A stretch of 64,000 nt of DNA from contig NZ_JALGRP010000002.1 in NCBI RefSeq assembly GCF_022815605.1, forward strand, positions 511,646 through 575,645, read 5' to 3'. The translations under genes were made by a program, and so were the position numbers. Below the pieces are notes generated by a model. It had not been told where the DNA came from. It made no database searches and was given only the letters and a program-made list of their open reading frames with translations. Positions 1 through 6,717 of this stretch are shown one piece after another. The first letter of the stretch is position 1. Each line of letters begins with the position of its first letter. Source of the DNA: Microbacterium sp. VKM Ac-2923 (lineage in GTDB: Bacteria; Actinomycetota; Actinomycetes; Actinomycetales; Microbacteriaceae).

Positions 1-2
1 CC

Positions 3-302
3 TGGTGCCTCGCTGACCACGAACACCAGGGCGACGCCGACCAGAGGTGGCACTACAGCGTCTGCATCGAGTTGCCGCTTGTGGAGCTTGCTCCGTCAGA
101 CGGCGTTCCGGGGGCGAAGTTGACGGACACGGCATTGTCATTTGACGTCGGACTGGAGCGGCCGTGGGGATCGACGGCCACCTACGTCCTACTCGGCGTC
201 GGAGCGGAGCGAGTCCGCACGTTCTGTTTGACGCTGGAGAGCACGGAGCGGCTGGTCGCGGCCGTAAAGGACGTGGCCCGCATCGCAAGACGCAGCGATT
301 AG
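3..302 (+). CDS. Hypothetical protein, 5' end outside the window
   Basis: The reading frame is open from base 3 to a TAG at 300-302, so this is the C-terminal 99 residues of a longer protein whose start lies upstream. The visible part reads WHYSVCIELPLVELAPSDG and later TYVLLGVGAERVRTFCLTLE, an alternation of short hydrophobic strands that suggests a small alpha/beta protein. I recognise no family. It ends 62 bases before the XRE regulator, with a strong inverted repeat between them. Confidence 0.5.
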   Translation, partial: WCLADHEHQGDADQRWHYSVCIELPLVELAPSDGVPGAKLTDTALSFDVGLERPWGSTATYVLLGVGAERVRTFCLTLESTERLVAAVKDVARIARRSD

Positions 303-312
303 CACGCATCTA

Positions 313-346
313 CGCTACTTATCACTCTGTAGATTTATAAGTAGCG
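313..346. promoter_or_regulatory. Perfect 10-bp inverted repeat upstream of the XRE gene
   Basis: CGCTACTTAT (313-322) is exactly inverted as ATAAGTAGCG (337-346) with a 14-base AT-rich spacer. It begins 11 bases after the preceding stop codon and ends 18 bases before the XRE start. It could be the autoregulatory operator of the XRE protein or a terminator hairpin for the preceding gene. There is no T-tract after the hairpin, which makes the operator reading slightly better. Confidence 0.55.
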
Positions 347-364
347 CGGCGATGTGCTGAGGGG

Positions 365-592
365 ATGGAAGGCGACCTTCAGCGCACACTCGGGCGCAAC
401 CTCCGCGCACACCGACAGGAGCTCGGCCTCAGCCAGGAACAGTTCGCCGAGAAGCTCGGCTACCACCGCACGTACATCGGGGGCATCGAACAGGGGCTGA
501 GAAACCTCAGTCTGCGTTCGATTGAGCGACTCGCCGCCGACTTGGCAATCGACCCGTTGCGGTTATTGAGCGCTGAGTCCGAACGGCCGTGA
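365..592 (+). CDS. XRE-family helix-turn-helix regulator
   Basis: This 75-residue protein is a single Cro/C1-type DNA-binding domain. The helix-turn-helix spans about residues 10-65, with LGLSQEQFAEKLG as helices 1-2 and YIGGIEQGLRN as the recognition region. Its size resembles the controller (C) proteins of restriction-modification systems and small phage or element repressors. No restriction-modification pair lies beside it, so it more likely controls element genes or itself through the inverted repeat at 313-346. The start is ATG, with GAGGGG about 5 bases upstream. The 190 bases after it (593-782) hold no gene I can support. Confidence 0.85.
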   Translation: MEGDLQRTLGRNLRAHRQELGLSQEQFAEKLGYHRTYIGGIEQGLRNLSLRSIERLAADLAIDPLRLLSAESERP

Positions 593-782
593 ACAGCTAT
601 GTGCACGGCCATACCCAAGGTCGCGCCTGAGCAAAGCATCACGACGGCGATGTCGCGAGCGCATGAGTGGGCTCACGGATTCGGTGGTGACCTTAGGGCT
701 CTGTGCCGGCAAAGACACGAAGTAGCGTTCATTGTGGTCGTTGCGTGCACGCAGTGGTTATGCTCTCCAGAAGGGGGCGACT

Positions 783-2834
783 GTGGCACATATGGAAGAT
801 GAACGAGCGGACACATCACACGAGCGTGGCACTCTCATACTGCGCGATCCGGTGCACGACTACTTTGTGCTACCCGCTCAACTCGAGAGTCTCCTTGCGC
901 AATGGCCTCTGCACCGATTGAGGCGCGTTTCTCAAACTTCGATGGCGAGCATCCAGTACCCATCTCTCACGGGCACGAGGTTCGAGCACAGTCTTGGCAC
1001 GATGCACCTGGCTCGCACGGCCTGGCGCGAGATGTGGAGCCGCGTGGACGACATCGATGGACCCAAAGACTTCATCGCTGCCGTGAGGGAAGATCTGGAA
1101 AATTCGAAGCCCTTCGCCGGCGATAAACTCGACGAGTTTACGGCGGAGTGGGTAGCAAACGAGAACGCGTTCTCCAGAGACTTCGTCAGGAACGTTGATC
1201 TCGCGCTCGCCGCAGCGGGTCTTCTTCACGACCTTGGGCACCCACCATTCTCGCACGCGCTCGAAAATTTCTTCGAGCGAAATTTGAGCATTTTGGTTCC
1301 AGGAGCCCACCGCGAGCAGATGCGTCGAAAAGCGAACCTCAAGGTTGGCGCGCAATTTCACGAAGTTGCGGGCCTTCACCTCGTCAACAGCCTCGACTGG
1401 AATTCGGTGACTGGGATCTCACGCGAACTCGTCACGCGCATTCTAATTGGAGGCCCACCCGATTCCTGGGTCGCCGCCCTTCACGAGATTGTCTCGGGTG
1501 AGGTTGATGTTGACAGGATGGACTACGTCATTCGCGACGCAAACCGGGCGGGAACTGAGTTCGGAGCAGTTGACGCTACGCGCTTGATGCAATCCATCAA
1601 ACTTCGTGCACTTGCGACTGACGATATGAATAGAGCGTCAGCTTGGCGGGTCGGATACGAATACCGTGCGCGCAGTGCAATCGAGACCTTCCTAACTAAT
1701 AGAATTAGATACTACCAGTGGGTTCTTTTTCATTACCGAGTTGTTGCTGCGAATAAGTTTCTGGAGGAGGCGCTGGAAGAACTCTTGGAGATCGAAAGAA
1801 CCAGCTCCCCGAACGCCAACGACACCAATATATCTGCTCGGTTCGCAGAGTTAAGGCCGAACCTCGCCTATTTTGGCGGTCCCGACAGGCATACCTATCG
1901 GCTCAGGCCAGCCATAAAAGGTTCCGGTGTCCAACAAGTTCGTGACTTCGACACGGTGCGGACTGCCTCGGAAGTTGACGACGGCGTGATCAACGTATGG
2001 ATGAAGGAAGCGGCCAGGCGAGCCAGGGCGATCAGAACGTCGAATACGCAAACCGTCCACCGCGCCCGGCTAGCAAATTTTGAGGCGTTGTACGGAGCCA
2101 TATTTTTTCGAGAACAGAACTGGGTTTCGCTCTGGGAGGATGAGGCGGATTTTGTCGCAGTCGCGGAGTCTATGAAAGCGTCACTTACCTCCATCCTAGA
2201 ACTAGCAGCCACTAGCATCAGCGAAATGATAGCCAGCGTTGATGAGAATAGTGATGAGCACGGACTCTTGAGCCTAGAAGCTCTCAATCTCGCCAATATT
2301 CAGATTCAGATGGAGGCAGACCCAGGGAGGGGAGTGAATCTACTGGCGAAACGTTTGCTGTACAACGTTCCTAATGTCGAAGCGGATGACGAGAAAAAAA
2401 AGGGTACGCAGCTACAGCCGTGGGAAAAGGCGGCTGCACATCCAGCGGCAATTATCCGCAAGGATGCCGAGCGTCGCCTGCAGGCATCCCTCGCGTTCAA
2501 GCCGCTGCAGCCCGGGGCTACTTCAGTGAAGTGGATTGTATCGTACCAATCAACTGTCGCCGTGAAAGAAGACTCGGAAGCGGTTGCCATATTCAAGGGC
2601 AATAAGATCGGGCGGATTGGCCAGTACAGCGCGCTTGGGAGTGGTTTGAACAACCTCACTTCACGGTATCCATGCATTTTTGCGTTCGTAGTTCTCCCAG
2701 CCGACACAGAACGAGACCTTGAAGTGCTGCGGTCAAACGCGCGAAAGCATTTTGTGGAGGAATTCCCCGATTGGGTAAGAACCGAATTTATGGGCGTTCC
2801 AACGGCTTCATTTTTTGCTATTGACGGATTGTAA
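783..2834 (+). CDS. HD-superfamily phosphohydrolase (dNTPase/SAMHD1-like)
   Basis: This 683-residue protein has the metal-binding signature of HD phosphohydrolases: FEHSLG (His about residue 69), LLHDLGHPPFSHALE (His-Asp about 149-150) and DVDRMDY (about 242-248). This set is typical of the YdhJ/COG1078 and dGTPase-related group, whose members hydrolyse dNTPs or other nucleotides. The C-terminal half is long and unassigned. I chose the GTG at 783 because AAGGGGG sits 5 bases upstream; ATG 792 is an alternative. Base composition is more AT-rich than the neighbours, which suggests transfer. The 107-aa and membrane-protein genes follow at once, forming an operon. Nucleotide-depleting antiphage defence is a plausible role, by inference only. 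Confidence 0.85.
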   Translation: MAHMEDERADTSHERGTLILRDPVHDYFVLPAQLESLLAQWPLHRLRRVSQTSMASIQYPSLTGTRFEHSLGTMHLARTAWREMWSRVDDIDGPKDFIAAVREDLENSKPFAGDKLDEFTAEWVANENAFSRDFVRNVDLALAAAGLLHDLGHPPFSHALENFFERNLSILVPGAHREQMRRKANLKVGAQFHEVAGLHLVNSLDWNSVTGISRELVTRILIGGPPDSWVAALHEIVSGEVDVDRMDYVIRDANRAGTEFGAVDATRLMQSIKLRALATDDMNRASAWRVGYEYRARSAIETFLTNRIRYYQWVLFHYRVVAANKFLEEALEELLEIERTSSPNANDTNISARFAELRPNLAYFGGPDRHTYRLRPAIKGSGVQQVRDFDTVRTASEVDDGVINVWMKEAARRARAIRTSNTQTVHRARLANFEALYGAIFFREQNWVSLWEDEADFVAVAESMKASLTSILELAATSISEMIASVDENSDEHGLLSLEALNLANIQIQMEADPGRGVNLLAKRLLYNVPNVEADDEKKKGTQLQPWEKAAAHPAAIIRKDAERRLQASLAFKPLQPGATSVKWIVSYQSTVAVKEDSEAVAIFKGNKIGRIGQYSALGSGLNNLTSRYPCIFAFVVLPADTERDLEVLRSNARKHFVEEFPDWVRTEFMGVPTASFFAIDGL

Positions 2835-2847
2835 AGGGAGTAGCATA

Positions 2848-3171
2848 ATGACAACAGGAAAAACCGTAAGCAAGGCGCCTAATGGAGTGGAAAAGCCAAA
2901 TCCAAGTATAAACTCACCGCGCTCCACTCTTGAAGTTTCGATAGTGCATTTCTTAGCTTCCGAGCAGGTGTCGGTCACCTCTGATGAAGTATGTTGGGAA
3001 CGGATGAGGCTCGAATTTGGGCACGATCTTCCTGCGGACAGGGTGTCACTGGCTCTTGGTTTCATCTCGGCCAGCTCTCTCATAAGTTACTCCGAATCGA
3101 CCGGGCAAATAATAGTGGACACAGAGCGGATGGAGCGGTTCTTGAGTAAGCGAATCGAGGTCGAGAGCTGA
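2848..3171 (+). CDS. Small protein in the HD-phosphohydrolase cassette
   Basis: The 107-residue product is not recognised. Its first 25 residues are polar and low in complexity. The rest looks helical with a short beta pair (SLISYSESTGQIIVDTERM), a pattern compatible with a winged-helix or small adaptor fold. The ATG at 2848 has AAAGGGAG about 8 bases upstream and lies 13 bases after the HD gene. Its stop codon overlaps the proposed CTG start of the next gene, so all three are probably translated as a unit. Confidence 0.7.
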   Translation: MTTGKTVSKAPNGVEKPNPSINSPRSTLEVSIVHFLASEQVSVTSDEVCWERMRLEFGHDLPADRVSLALGFISASSLISYSESTGQIIVDTERMERFLSKRIEVES

Positions 3172-3767
3172 GCGACGCAGCACTTCTTCTGAGTGCGATA
3201 GCGGAGATATTTAGCGTTCTTATGTGGCCAGCGATCGCTATCTTTCTCTCCATTCGTTTTTCGAAACAAATCTCGAAGATCCTTCGTGCTGTACGCCGAC
3301 GTATCCGCAACTCCCAAAATGTCAGTCTCGGGCTCGGGTCCGCCCGCGCCGAGTTGAGCGGGTTCGTCGAGGGATCAGCGAGAGCAACAAGAGACGTGGT
3401 GCTTCATGCGTCGCCAATTGCTTCCGCCCAGGCCGTCGAAGAAGCTGCCCAAGCACTCGAGCCAGCCGAGGCTGCCCTTCAGCCCGTAGAGCGGGTTCGC
3501 CTTGCCCGTGAGGCCGTCGCCGCTCGGTTGCGACAACTTGTATCTACAAACACGGAAACAAGCTCGACGTTTTCTCTCGATCAGCTCGCTGCCGACGCAC
3601 GCAGGGAGGGCAAAATATCTCGTGAGATTGAGGCTTCAATTCAAGAATTGGCCTCTCTTGCGAATGTCGTCCGAGTGTCTGGTCCATTAGCGCCAAACCA
3701 GCGCGCCGCAGAAGCTTTCTCATCACTGGCTAAAGCGCTCCTGCAGGCCATACCTTCCCCCGACTAG
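3168..3767 (+). CDS. Membrane-anchored protein of the HD cassette, apparent CTG start
   Basis: The protein would be 199 residues from CTG 3168, or 181 from ATG 3222. The CTG overlaps the upstream TGA (CTGA) and has GAGG 7 bases upstream, and the extra 18 residues complete a hydrophobic segment (ALLLSAIAEIFSVLMWPAIAIFL) that the ATG start would cut in half. After the membrane segment comes a basic stretch (RAVRRRIRN) and then a helical, alanine-rich cytoplasmic region. The family is not recognised. Position suggests that it anchors or senses for the HD phosphohydrolase. Non-AUG initiation is inferred, not shown. Confidence 0.6.
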   Translation: MSDAALLLSAIAEIFSVLMWPAIAIFLSIRFSKQISKILRAVRRRIRNSQNVSLGLGSARAELSGFVEGSARATRDVVLHASPIASAQAVEEAAQALEPAEAALQPVERVRLAREAVAARLRQLVSTNTETSSTFSLDQLAADARREGKISREIEASIQELASLANVVRVSGPLAPNQRAAEAFSSLAKALLQAIPSPD

Positions 3768-3828
3768 TTCTGCTGCGCAGCGTCTTATTCCTCGCGGCAG
3801 CGTCGGCGTGAATCCCATTCGAGTTCGG

Positions 3829-4614
3829 TCAAATTGGGAAACTCAGGAACGGATCGTCGTAGGGCGTGTCGCCTCCTGGCCACGCGCCCCAGGTGATACT
3901 GGCCTCGGTCATGTAGTTTCGCTGCGTCTGCACTTTGGCGACCAGCCGCGGATCAGCGAGTTGCGTTGCGAGCACCCATTGTGGCCAGACGCCCATGCGC
4001 CATTCGATGTTGATCTTAAATAGCCAGTCCCGTTCGCGGTCGAGGCGGAAGCTGTCGATGTACTGCTTGGCCTGGACGTAGCCCGTGCGCGGATGCGGTG
4101 GCCCGAACTCGAACTCCAGGGTGTCGAGAAGTTCGTCGTGGACCCACACCGCGGGCGGCCGGTATTCGGAATTCGGGTCCATGTTCAGGGTGATGGTGCA
4201 GAGCACTCGCTCACCAAACTGATACATCGTCAAGTGCCCCCACGGACGGAAGAACAGCTCTTCGTCTCGGAACAGCGTGGCGAGCTTGTCGGCGCCGCGG
4301 TCGCTTCGCCGGAGTGCGGTGCGTTGGTCGACGTGGTGGGTCGCGGCATACGCCTCGAGGCGCTTCTCTAGGGTGGCCCCGTCAAGGCCGACGCCGCAGG
4401 TCTCAAGGTATGCCCGGATGTCGCCGTGAGGTTCAGTCGCGTACCGGCTGAGCATCTCGCGGAGAGTGCCGCGCGCCTGTTCAACGCTGCCCATCCCGAC
4501 GACGCGCACAAGCGCCTCGCAGGTAGCGATCCGGTCCGGAGCGAGCGCGCCTTCTCCTCGGCGCAGCTCGCGGAGCTCTTTTCGTAGCTGCAATCTGAGC
4601 GGGTCGTCCTTCAT
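3829..4614 (-). CDS. Hypothetical protein, 261 aa
   Basis: This soluble protein runs opposite to its neighbours. The N-terminal 100 residues are helical and charged; the C-terminal 150 residues are rich in Trp, Tyr and Phe (RPWGHLTMYQFGERVLCTI, EWRMGVWPQWVLATQ), suggesting a beta-rich ligand- or protein-binding domain. I do not recognise the family. It ends 61 bases from the membrane-protein gene and starts divergently from the small genes at 4721 on. It may be cargo of the element. Confidence 0.7.
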   Translation of the reverse strand: MKDDPLRLQLRKELRELRRGEGALAPDRIATCEALVRVVGMGSVEQARGTLREMLSRYATEPHGDIRAYLETCGVGLDGATLEKRLEAYAATHHVDQRTALRRSDRGADKLATLFRDEELFFRPWGHLTMYQFGERVLCTITLNMDPNSEYRPPAVWVHDELLDTLEFEFGPPHPRTGYVQAKQYIDSFRLDRERDWLFKINIEWRMGVWPQWVLATQLADPRLVAKVQTQRNYMTEASITWGAWPGGDTPYDDPFLSFPI

Positions 4615-4720
4615 GGCCTCATGGTGTCAGTTTCGTGTCAGTGACAGTCGCCCCATCTAGAACGAGCCTGGATTCAGAACCGGAGGGCGAGCTTCCGGGC
4701 ATGAAAAGAAGGGCTTCACC

Positions 4721-5032
4721 ATGTTCGAGACGAAGAAGGAGCTGGCGTCGCTGGGGGGTGCATTCACCTCGGCGGGTCTCTCGCAGATGGACGGACGCAT
4801 GCAGCGTCAGACGGACCGTGAGATGGACCAGGTGCGCTCCCGCGCCGTGGTCGCAGCTACGGTCGAGCAGGGTCGCGGGTTCATTGCGGAGCTGGCGCTG
4901 AGCGAGGTGGGCGGCTTGTCGGCGCTGGAGACGCACCTCATTCAGGTGGCTCCGCTCGGGGAGGCGCGCTACAAGCACATCGTCGACGCTTACGCGATGG
5001 GCGCCGCCCGCACGATCGCGCGGTTCTCGTGA
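4721..5032 (+). CDS. Hypothetical element protein, 103 aa
   Basis: This small soluble, mostly helical protein contains no recognised motif. It starts at ATG 4721 with AGAAGGGC about 8 bases upstream. It ends one base before the ATG of the following gene, so the two are clearly co-transcribed. It is the first gene of the plus-strand run that leads to the conjugation ATPase, so it is probably an accessory gene of the transfer region. Confidence 0.7.
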   Translation: MFETKKELASLGGAFTSAGLSQMDGRMQRQTDREMDQVRSRAVVAATVEQGRGFIAELALSEVGGLSALETHLIQVAPLGEARYKHIVDAYAMGAARTIARFS

Positions 5033-5033
5033 C

Positions 5034-5309
5034 ATGCTCCTCGGGCTGCTGGTGCTGGCGGGCCTGCCGTTGTTGCTGTTCTTCGAGTTCCTCGACAGGG
5101 TGCCCGACATGATCGGCTGGATCGGCGACCAGATCGAGCGCCGCCGCGACGCGAAGCGCGCCCGCATCGAGGCCGAGCTGGACCGCACCCAGGCGCAGCT
5201 GCGGGCGACCATCCTGCAGCTCGCCGCCGAACTCGGTGCCGACGCGCACGAAGCCCGCAAGGCCATGATCCGCGAGTCCTACCTGCACCGCGGAGAACTC
5301 CCCCAGTAG
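5034..5309 (+). CDS. Small membrane-anchored coiled-coil protein
   Basis: The 91 residues begin with a membrane segment (MLLGLLVLAGLPLLLFFEFL) followed by an amphipathic, charged helix (about residues 34-75, ERRRDAKRARIEAELDRTQ) that should form a coiled coil facing the cytoplasm. No family is recognised. It sits one base downstream of the 103-aa gene and 21 bases before a terminator-like hairpin, so the two form a short transcription unit within the element. Confidence 0.7.
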   Translation: MLLGLLVLAGLPLLLFFEFLDRVPDMIGWIGDQIERRRDAKRARIEAELDRTQAQLRATILQLAAELGADAHEARKAMIRESYLHRGELPQ

Positions 5310-5330
5310 GTGGGCGGGAGGGAAGCTCGG

Positions 5331-5358
5331 GGCGACGGTGGCAGCCGTCACCGTCGCC
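5331..5358 (+). terminator. Stem-loop after the small membrane protein gene
   Basis: GGCGACGGTG (5331-5340) and CACCGTCGCC (5349-5358) are perfect inverted 10-bp arms around an 8-base loop. No T-tract follows, as is common for actinobacterial hairpin terminators. Confidence 0.6.
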
Positions 5359-5580
5359 CTGGAGTTCTCTTCACAAGAGAGGCCATGTCGCCTGGACGCG
5401 GGCGAATTCTTGGATCCGTCTTTACGGAATCCATGTTGGAGCGACCGGACGGTTTACGAATCGCACCGGGTCCGTCATAAGTAAGAGCAGCAGTCCCCGC
5501 GGTCCGCCCGAACCCCCTCACCATGAGCGACGTTCGGCGTGCCCGCATTCTTCACTTCGGCTGCCGAAAGGAGGGTTCAC

Positions 5581-6204
5581 ATGTCCGAGAACAACGACAC
5601 CAACACCACCACGGAGGACGCCCCACCTGGTGCGACGGACTGCTTAAACAAGTACGTCACGATCATGAGCGACCCGCCGTGGGGTAACCCGGGGCAGAAG
5701 GGAAAGTACGGCGCGATCAATCACTACGACTTGATGTCGATCGACCGCATTCGGAAGATGCCGGTCGGTGACCTTGCCGCCGAGAATGCCCATCTTTACC
5801 TCTGGTGCTACCCGGCCGTGCGCCGCATCGCCGAAGAGGTCATGGAGGCATGGGGCTTTCGCTTCGTCGACGAGTTCGTCTGGGGCAAAGATCAGATGGG
5901 CCTCGGCCAGTACTTCCGCCATGCGCACGAGACGCTGCTGCTTGGCGTGAAGGGCAAGCTCCCGGTCAACTTCCGTGGGCAGCGATCCTTCGCGATGCTG
6001 CCCCGCCAGGCCCACTCCCACAAGCCAGAGGAAGTGCACGTCATGGTGCAGCGCATGAGCCCCGGCCCCTATCTGGAGCTCTTCGCCCGCCGGCCCATGC
6101 CCGGCTGGCAGGTCTGGGGCAACGAAGTCGATTCCGACATCGTCATCCCCGGCTACCCGGTACCCAGCGACGCCCGCCATCGCCAGGAGGCGTCCAATGC
6201 CTGA
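5581..6204 (+). CDS. MT-A70 family DNA adenine-N6 methyltransferase
   Basis: The 207-residue product has the DPPW catalytic motif of the MT-A70/Ime4-like group at residues 31-34 (IMSDPPWG), followed by LYLWCYPA, FRFVDEFVWGKD and the HAHETLLLGVKG segment seen in phage and plasmid adenine methyltransferases. It should transfer a methyl group from S-adenosylmethionine to adenine N6 in DNA. I chose ATG 5581 because AAAGGAGG stands 6 bases upstream; the longer frame from 5539 lacks a ribosome site. It has no partner nuclease nearby, so it is probably an orphan enzyme that marks the element's DNA against host restriction or regulates its genes. Confidence 0.85.
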   Translation: MSENNDTNTTTEDAPPGATDCLNKYVTIMSDPPWGNPGQKGKYGAINHYDLMSIDRIRKMPVGDLAAENAHLYLWCYPAVRRIAEEVMEAWGFRFVDEFVWGKDQMGLGQYFRHAHETLLLGVKGKLPVNFRGQRSFAMLPRQAHSHKPEEVHVMVQRMSPGPYLELFARRPMPGWQVWGNEVDSDIVIPGYPVPSDARHRQEASNA

Positions 6205-6242
6205 GCGCCCACTGCCCATCACTCACCTGGAAGGAAGCTCGC

Positions 6243-6437
6243 ATGTCGTCGTCCGATCGCAGTCCATTGCAAGCCGCCCTCGCGCTGGCGCGGACGGTGC
6301 TGCTGATCGCGGCGCTGCTCTACGCCGCGGTGTGGCTGATCTGCCAGATCTGGGTCTGGCTGCTCGTCCTCGCGCTGCTCGCCGGGACGGTCACCGTGCT
6401 CGTGTGGTGGCTCCGCGTCCGACGAGACCGCTGGTGA
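6243..6437 (+). CDS. Small membrane protein, 64 aa
   Basis: The sequence holds two adjacent hydrophobic helices (TVLLIAALLYAAVWLICQI and WVWLLVLALLAGTVTVLVWW) and ends in a basic tail. It starts at ATG 6243 with GGAAGGA about 6 bases upstream, in an operon between the methyltransferase and the conjugation ATPase. Small two-helix membrane proteins in this position are common in conjugative elements, but no specific function is visible. Confidence 0.7.
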   Translation: MSSSDRSPLQAALALARTVLLIAALLYAAVWLICQIWVWLLVLALLAGTVTVLVWWLRVRRDRW

Positions 6438-6462
6438 CAGCGCGCTGGATCGGAGGTCGCTC

Positions 6463-6717
6463 ATGAGCGCCGCAAGGCGCGGGCGTGGTCGACCGCGCCG
6501 CGAGTACCGTATCCGCGTCCGCGCTGAACGCCGGGAGGTACCGGACTACGACAAGCTCGCCCGCGCCCTGCTCGAGCACGCCGCCATGGAACAGGCCAAG
6601 AAGATGCCACCCGTCACCGACCGCTCCGTCGACTCCGAGCCGTCGGTCATCGACGAGCCCACGTCGTCGTCGACCGACAACCCCGAGAAGCCCGAGACGG
6701 ATCGAGGGGGCCAATGA
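6463..6717 (+). CDS. Hypothetical element protein, 84 aa
   Basis: This short protein has a basic N-terminus (ARRGRGRPRREYRIRVRAERR) and a Ser/Thr/Pro/Glu-rich, probably disordered C-terminus. The strong ribosome site GGAGG lies 5 bases before ATG 6463, and the stop overlaps the start of the large ATPase gene by 4 bases (ATGA). Its tight coupling to the ATPase suggests a small partner, perhaps DNA-binding through the basic region. Confidence 0.65.
   Translation: MSAARRGRGRPRREYRIRVRAERREVPDYDKLARALLEHAAMEQAKKMPPVTDRSVDSEPSVIDEPTSSSTDNPEKPETDRGGQ

Noticed and set aside
1..29. CCTGGTG and CACCAGG inverted repeat at the very start
   Set aside because: It lies inside a coding frame that is open from the window edge, is short with a 15-base spacer, and can arise by chance at this GC content.
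736..764. TATGCT at 759-764 as a -10 box for the HD cassette
   Set aside because: The only TTGNNN upstream is at the wrong distance (12 bases), and the hexamer is close to the ribosome site, so I did not annotate a promoter.
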